A stretch of 64,000 bases of DNA, from positions 32,334,750 to 32,398,749 of the forward strand of contig OY855905.1 in NCBI GenBank assembly GCA_963693305.1, given 5' to 3'. The notes under the pieces were generated by a model. The model was not told the DNA's origin, did no database searches, and saw only the letters and a list, made by a program, of their open reading frames with translations. This DNA comes from Meandrina meandrites. Lineage: Eukaryota > Cnidaria > Anthozoa > Scleractinia > Meandrinidae. Both the position numbers and the translations under genes were made by a program. Shown here one piece after another: positions 54,846 to 64,000 of the stretch (position 1 is its first letter; each line of letters starts with the position of its first letter).

Positions 54846-56560
54846 CAGATAATTTAGCAATCGCCATTCAGCGTGTGGTTTGTTTTCTTAATCTACCCCC
54901 TCCTGAATTTCCAGATAACTTTTAAAGCCAAGATGCTAATGAGGAATTCCAACAGGTCAATAGATTTGAGCCTTGCCAAATCATCCATGCCCGGTTGTTT
55001 AGAGGTTGGATAATGCTATCCACTGGATAAATCACTATCCACTGGGCAGTGTAGTACCAGCATGTTTTGTTTTTCAACATTTGTTTACTGGATAGTGATT
55101 TATCCAGTGGATAGCTTTATCTGCCCTTGAAAAGCTGGAGGGGGGGGGGGGGGGGCGCGGTGGGCAGTCAAGTAGCCCTTTCTGGTTCTTGAGTTTTTGT
55201 CGTTCTTTGCCTGGTTTGGTACCCATGTTCCTCTTCACACCTGGGCCGGGTTGTTCAAAGCACGATTAAGCTAATCCTGGATTAGCGTGAATTTTAGTTT
55301 CAGTATTTTATTTTTCAGTGAGGTTTTCTGTTTATATTTTTTCCCTCCAGTTTTGATATCAACTAATCTCAAACTTCTCAAAACATCACCAATAAAAACA
55401 CTTTTATACAAGAGAAATTGAACTCTCGATTAACTTTTAATCCTGGTTTAGTGTTAATCGTCTTTCGAACAACCTGGCCCAGTGTTCTTTTTGTAACCTC
55501 ATTTATTTTTAGTTTATTTTTATTTCAGCCAAAAGCGATTTAAAATCAATGAACTTACCGGCAAAATAAGCCATGATTGATCTACTTACCCATTTTATTC
55601 GCTTATGAGACAAAATGTTTTATCCCTGTACCTTTGTTACCCAGTTATGGAAGGGGTTGTTCAAAGCACATTTCAGCTAATCCAGAATATTGATTTGAGG
55701 TTGTACTTTTTTACTTTTTTATGTGGTACGTTTTCAGTTGATAGTTTTTGAAAATTGTTACTAAACACGCTCAAGCGACTCCATCAAACAGTGGTCTCAA
55801 ATAAGTCTACATGTAAAACCTTGGGTATATTTTAATCCAGTGTTTGAGTTAACCCCAGTGGGTACCCTGGATTTATGGTGACAAGGAGGTGCAAAATTGG
55901 CTCATAAATTAAAACACCCCCAAAAAACCATCAGACCTGAAGCGAAACCCCCAAAAATTCCGTGGACCAACATCGGACCCGAAAAATCCCACGCTGAATT
56001 TCGAACCATGAAAATACTCCAGAAGCAAAGAACAACACCCATTTTTGGATATACCTAAAAATGTCCCTGGTAAAGCAAAGCTAAGAAAAATGCCTGCCAA
56101 AATTTCATTGCCTCCCAAAATCCCTTAATTTACCCCCCATTACCCACTCCCCAACCCCCCCCCCCCCCCCCCCCCCCCCGGTGCGGCGTTAGCCAGGCCC
56201 AGATCTCTATCGTGCGCCCTATATAGGAGTGGAACCCAGGATAACTTGCATGCGCCAAACCACCCCAAACCAGAGGAAAAGCAAAATCATCTTTGGAGAC
56301 GCGCACGCACAGATGACGAATTAAACTAAATGCAAGACTATGTACTAAAAGTGAGACTAAAACTGAAAAGCAAGAATACCGGAACAACTTCTAAAGAGCT
56401 TTAATAACCTAGATAGGCCCTATCCGATGAACTCTACGGGAGATGGGCAGGGCAGTAGAGATAACATTGTGCTCCCGCCTCTATAACCCTTTAATAGAGT
56501 GTTTGCGTTCGACGATAGGAGAACGCAACCCTATTTTCTTGTGTAGCTAAGAATAATCGA
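54846..56560. other. Intergenic repeats between UBE2D copies, first half
   Basis: Holds foldbacks at about 54990-55140 (GGATAATGCTATCCACTGG against CCAGTGGATAGCTTTATC) and 55246-55482 (GGGTTGTTCAAAGCACGATT against AATCGTCTTTCGAACAACC), a G tract at about 55140-55156 and a 25-nt C tract at 56155-56179. No gene is seen. Confidence 0.6.
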
Positions 56561-56564
56561 AATT

Positions 56565-56703
56565 TCGTTTCTTCTGCAATTTGCCTCGCTTTCGTTTCTT
56601 CTGCAATTTGCCTCGCTTTCGTTTCTTCTGCATTTTGCCTCGCTTTCGTTTCTTCTGCATTTTGTCTCGCTTTCGTTTCTTCTGCATTTGCCTCGCTTTC
56701 GTT
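56565..56703. repeat. Minisatellite, about 27-bp unit, five copies
   Basis: Unit CGTTTCTTCTGCAATTTGCCTCGCTTT repeated about five times with small changes. In plus frame it encodes repeats of PRFRFFCIL, which is why a spurious open frame appears. Confidence 0.92.
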
Positions 56704-56956
56704 ATTGGCCTCAGCTTGACGATCTCACTCGAGTGGCCTCGGTGGTACTTTACATGTATTTCGATCGTGCAGCCATTGTCGACAGAGCAAGGGATTACGT
56801 TGAGGCTAGGCGAGACCCAACGCAGGCAATGAGCGTATTGACAAGTCTTTCGCGTGATTCGATCTTGCGCAAGAATCGCTTTGTGACGTTTGCTATCGTA
56901 GCACGCACCAATTAGTGAACCGTAAAAAAAAAAACCTTTACGGCCTTTATGACATT

Positions 56957-57000
56957 TGAAACTGATGAAGACCGAAGATGTTCGGTCGAAACGTCTCCTC
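56957..57000 (+). ncRNA. Hammerhead ribozyme-like motif
   Basis: Core CTGATGA (56962-56968), stem II GACCGAA/TTCGGTC with loop GATG, core GAAA (56988-56991), then CGTC, giving the canonical GUC triplet and a palindromic ACGU minimal stem III. The stem I pairing is weak here, so activity is uncertain. Confidence 0.55.
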
Positions 57001-57059
57001 TATGGGGAAAATGGTAAACGAAGAAAAGCAAGGCTGATTGAACAGCTGGGAACTATATA

Positions 57060-57106
57060 TATTTCCAATATTTCGGAAGGCACGGCCTTCCTTCTTCAGG
57101 GTGTTA
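57060..57106 (-). ncRNA. Hammerhead ribozyme-like motif within foldback
   Basis: Minus strand: core CTGAAGA (57099-57093), stem II GGAAGGC/GCCTTCC with 3-nt loop, core GAAA, then TATTGG. The arrangement equals that of the Penelope-like arms at 42420 and 44379 with different stem II sequence. It sits between inverted flanks (57012-57050 GTAAACGAAGAAAAGCAAGG... and 57115-57160 ...CTTTTCTTCGTTTAT). Confidence 0.6.
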
Positions 57107-57964
57107 CAAAGAAACAGTTCCCAACTGTTCAATCAGCCTTACTTTTCTTCGTTTATTATTTTGTTATAGCTGATTAGATCTTCTACATTTAGAGGATCCG
57201 GTACTTCTATTTCTTCACGGTGGTCCTTGCAAATTTAAATTCGTTGTAAAAATGGGGAAAACTGATAACATTTTTTCACGCAAGGCAAGTTACAAGTAGC
57301 ACGTTGTTCTTCAATGGCGAGCATATCGAACGCACTACATAATCTACGATTACTCCTAGTTTTAAAAATAATAATAATAACAACGATAGTTGACTTTTGA
57401 ATGCAAAAACAACGGAAGTAACGTTGGATTTGCTTATCACTTAAACGTGTTACTTTCTGGATTTTGTAAGATAACTAGAATTAACCTGTACTTCCAACAA
57501 TCCCCCCCCCCCCCCCCCACTCCCCCTCCCGGGATTGAAGGGGGGTGGGGGCGACTGACGAGTCAGTAGAGGACGTCCTTGGCTCGATTACCAGCTGCTG
57601 TTTCGGCAATCAGCCCGCGCTCCTCTTCTCGGTGAGGAAAGACCGAATTCGAGCGGCGGAAATCGAACCTAAGAAAGTCCCAGTTGTCTCCAGCCCCCAG
57701 TCTGCAGATGAAAAAAGCCTGTTGAGCGGGAAAATGAAAATGAGACGTCTGCACGTAGTTTCGGGTCTTTTGGCGTGATATTTACCAAATTGCTATTACA
57801 TGAATATTTGGTCTTCCGATCCGATTGACTTTCCTCCAACCTTTTATCTTTAGGACACTATATGCATGTATACGTTGATTTATTTTTGGTGTGTCATTCA
57901 AGCGCTTTGAGTTTATTTTTGGAATCGGTAAAACTGTTTCAAGAATAATAATGTTTCAGTTATG

Positions 57965-58152
57965 CCACTAGTCCAATTGTGGACAATTGTCTGCGCATGC
58001 TCGTGATTTTTCTGGACTTTTTGTTTTGAGGGTCGCGTGTGATTGGTTTATCGCGGGCATGCGCAGACAATTAACCCCGGACCCTCTTTAGGACCCTCTC
58101 TCCCGTAGTGTTGCGTGACAAAGAGAGGGCCAGAACTGGACAACTGGACTAT
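57965..58152. mobile_element. Foldback element
   Basis: ACTAGTCCAATTGT at the left and ACAACTGGACTAT at the right are complementary; internal arms TGTCTGCGCATGC and GCATGCGCAGACA also pair. Short, noncoding. Confidence 0.65.
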
Positions 58153-59234
58153 TATGTTACTTGCGCGGGGTGTGAGCGATTTCTAACCTGTATTGTCAAA
58201 TTTTACTAGTACTCTGTTCTCAATTGATTTGTTTCCTCCGTGTTTAGCGTGAGCGTTATATAAGCTCTTGAAAATTTTATCTAAAAATTATGTTTGATAT
58301 TTTGCGCTTCCAATTGCGTGAAAGACGTAATGGTCAGCGGAAGTACAAACGAAACTTTACGACTGACTGGCCACCAGGAGGCCACCAATTTTCCTCCACA
58401 TACTATATTCCTGTTTTGCATACGCAAATACAGTCGTAAAAAGGGATATTTCCAACTCAGTTATAAATCCATGCAAACTTTTATAGTACGCTTTGGTCAC
58501 CTGTGACGGCTGTGGCATGAAAGGGACCTCATCATCAAGCCACAAGGAAGTCTCTACGTTTTGATCAACCCTAAGAAGTGGAAAATCTAGAACCTGAGTC
58601 TATTAGCATGGCCGTAGGCAGGATTTTGCTTGGGTGGGAGCGAGCACCGGAAGCATGAGCGTCCAGCGGGGGATCCGAGCGTTTATTTCCCCGGGAAATT
58701 TTGAAAAATCAAGCTGATGAAGTCCTCTTTTCCTGCATTCTGACAGTCATTTCAACCCTCTCTCAGCGGAACTTGGCGACGCGCGAGGAGGTGCGGATAC
58801 ACCAATCGCAGCAACCCCCCCCCCCTCCCCACCCCCTATGACTGCGGCCCTGATAAGTAATATTAGTGACGCAAACTGTATAGGGACTGAACGCAGTTGC
58901 TCTAGTTAAGGGCTTTTTCTCGCTTTTACGTCACTACTTTCGTGAGCTTGAAAGAAGTGAAGAATGTACAGAAACAACAAAGATCCCAACTTACTTCCTT
59001 TCCACCTGAAGCCCCCGGCCATCGTGCGCCTCAGTTGCGGAGGAACAAATTAGCTGCTTATCCCTCCAGCTACCCTTCCCTCCGTCAGAAATAATAAATA
59101 GGCATTCTTCCGTCCTGCAGTAGCGGTTTAATATGTGATATGTTGAAGCAAGAGTCGACTTCGGTTGAGCAATGTGACGCCATTCTCCACGAACCAACAC
59201 CCATAAAGAGAACTGGAAACGAGCCCGGCTGTAC

Positions 59235-59390
59235 CGTAGTCATGTGATCATCTTTTAGCCAATGGCAGAAGGCAAAAACAGCTCACACGTTTCGTCTTGG
59301 TCTCCATTAACAGGAAGTTTGCGATCTAAATCACACTATAAAATTTACCATTTCTTCCAGTTTTTCATAGCATAATAGCTTTCAAAGAAA
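59235..59390 (+). promoter_or_regulatory. Core promoter of UBE2D copy 2
   Basis: CATGTGATCA (59241-59250), TAGCCAATGG (CCAAT box, about 59256-59265), ACAGGAAGTTTGC (ETS-type, about 59310-59322) and ACTATAAAAT (TATA-like, about 59335-59344), 47 bp before the ATG. Order and spacing match copy 1. Confidence 0.65.
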
Positions 59391-63264
<3,874 letters not shown>

Positions 63265-64000
63265 ACTCAAAAGAACTGTGACTTTCTCCTGTCTTGCAAG
63301 AAGTCGTGCTGTTCTCGAAAACTCTTTGTTATGTATAAGGTTACTTTCTCTGCCTGTGCCCCGTAAGTTAGGTCAAGCACATGTACTTCATTTGTGCTTC
63401 CCATAACTGATTCACTTGTAATTTTGTATCAAAGTCATCTTAGAGTGAACATACGGCACAAAGCAAGGCCTTGGTAAGGTGGGTATCAAAATGTGATTTG
63501 AACACCAAACTTTTGTTGTTTGAAGGATTGTTAGACAGGTATTTGCACTAGAAGTTAGTCTGTTGGTACTGAAGTCTGAATAGCACCATTCATAACCATG
63601 ATGGTAAAGATAAATATTTAAGAGTTGAAACAAATTTGAATCAAAACCAAAATCATTTCTTTTGACAGTCGTGAGTGCAAATGTTTGCCCAATGCACTTT
63701 CAAACTTAGAAATTTGGTGGTCAATCACATTGTGTTTAATGCCCACTTTATAGGACATCTTTCTGCACCATGTGTTCACACTTAGATGATGAAGATTTGA
63801 AATGGTATACCTGTACAGTATATCGGTCATAGATTGTAGCGTTTTCTAGCAGAGTGGATTGTGTGTCCATTCGTTAAATTCAGATCTTGATTAATGTGGC
63901 CTTAATTTCAGTAACGTATGCTAGATTTTTGTCTGTTAATGGTGAAGCTACATGTAAGTGTTTTCGTTTATGTACATACGCAGTGATTGTTAATAATATC
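63265..64000. other. 3' flank of UBE2D copy 2
   Basis: Presumed 3' UTR and downstream sequence. No canonical AATAAA is seen before the window ends and no other gene is visible. Confidence 0.4.

Overview
The window is nuclear DNA from an intron-rich metazoan. AT-rich introns, GT/AG splice sites, Penelope-like and TTAA-flanked elements, and an ADAMTS/VHL/MAM domain mix suggest a cnidarian, most likely a stony coral; this assignment is an inference. No bacterial-type operons, rRNA or CRISPR are present.

Layout. (1) 1272-2153 (+): CISD2/NAF-1-type CDGSH iron-sulfur protein in two exons. (2) 3693-5598 (+): tentative three-exon micro-gene of unknown function with a 19-nt exon. (3) 39433 down to 6729 (-): one 35-exon gene, about 1547 codons, reconstructed with every splice phase matching. 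It encodes a secreted ADAMTS metalloprotease with an unusual order: signal peptide, propeptide, two VHL beta-domain-like repeats, reprolysin catalytic domain, disintegrin-like region, TSP1, cysteine-rich domain interrupted by a MAM domain, spacer, TSP1 repeats, C-terminal MAM. Its introns carry many short inverted-repeat elements, two of them only 12-20 bp from splice sites. (4) 42366-44475: a 5'-truncated Penelope-like retroelement (RT + GIY-YIG) between inverted arms, each with a hammerhead-ribozyme-like fold. (5) 44853-54130 and 59391-63264 (+): two tandem UBE2D-type ubiquitin-conjugating enzyme genes with identical exon structure and shared promoter elements. The upstream copy has a divergent C-terminus and a candidate alternative last exon. 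A second pair of hammerhead-like motifs lies between them (56957-57100).

The main discovery candidate is the ADAMTS gene. Each VHL-like repeat is encoded by a symmetric phase 1-1 exon pair, and each keeps the His and Trp that line the hydroxyproline pocket of human VHL. This raises the possibility of a secreted protease that recognises hydroxylated (collagen-like) ligands. The other genes are housekeeping and have no evident functional link to it.
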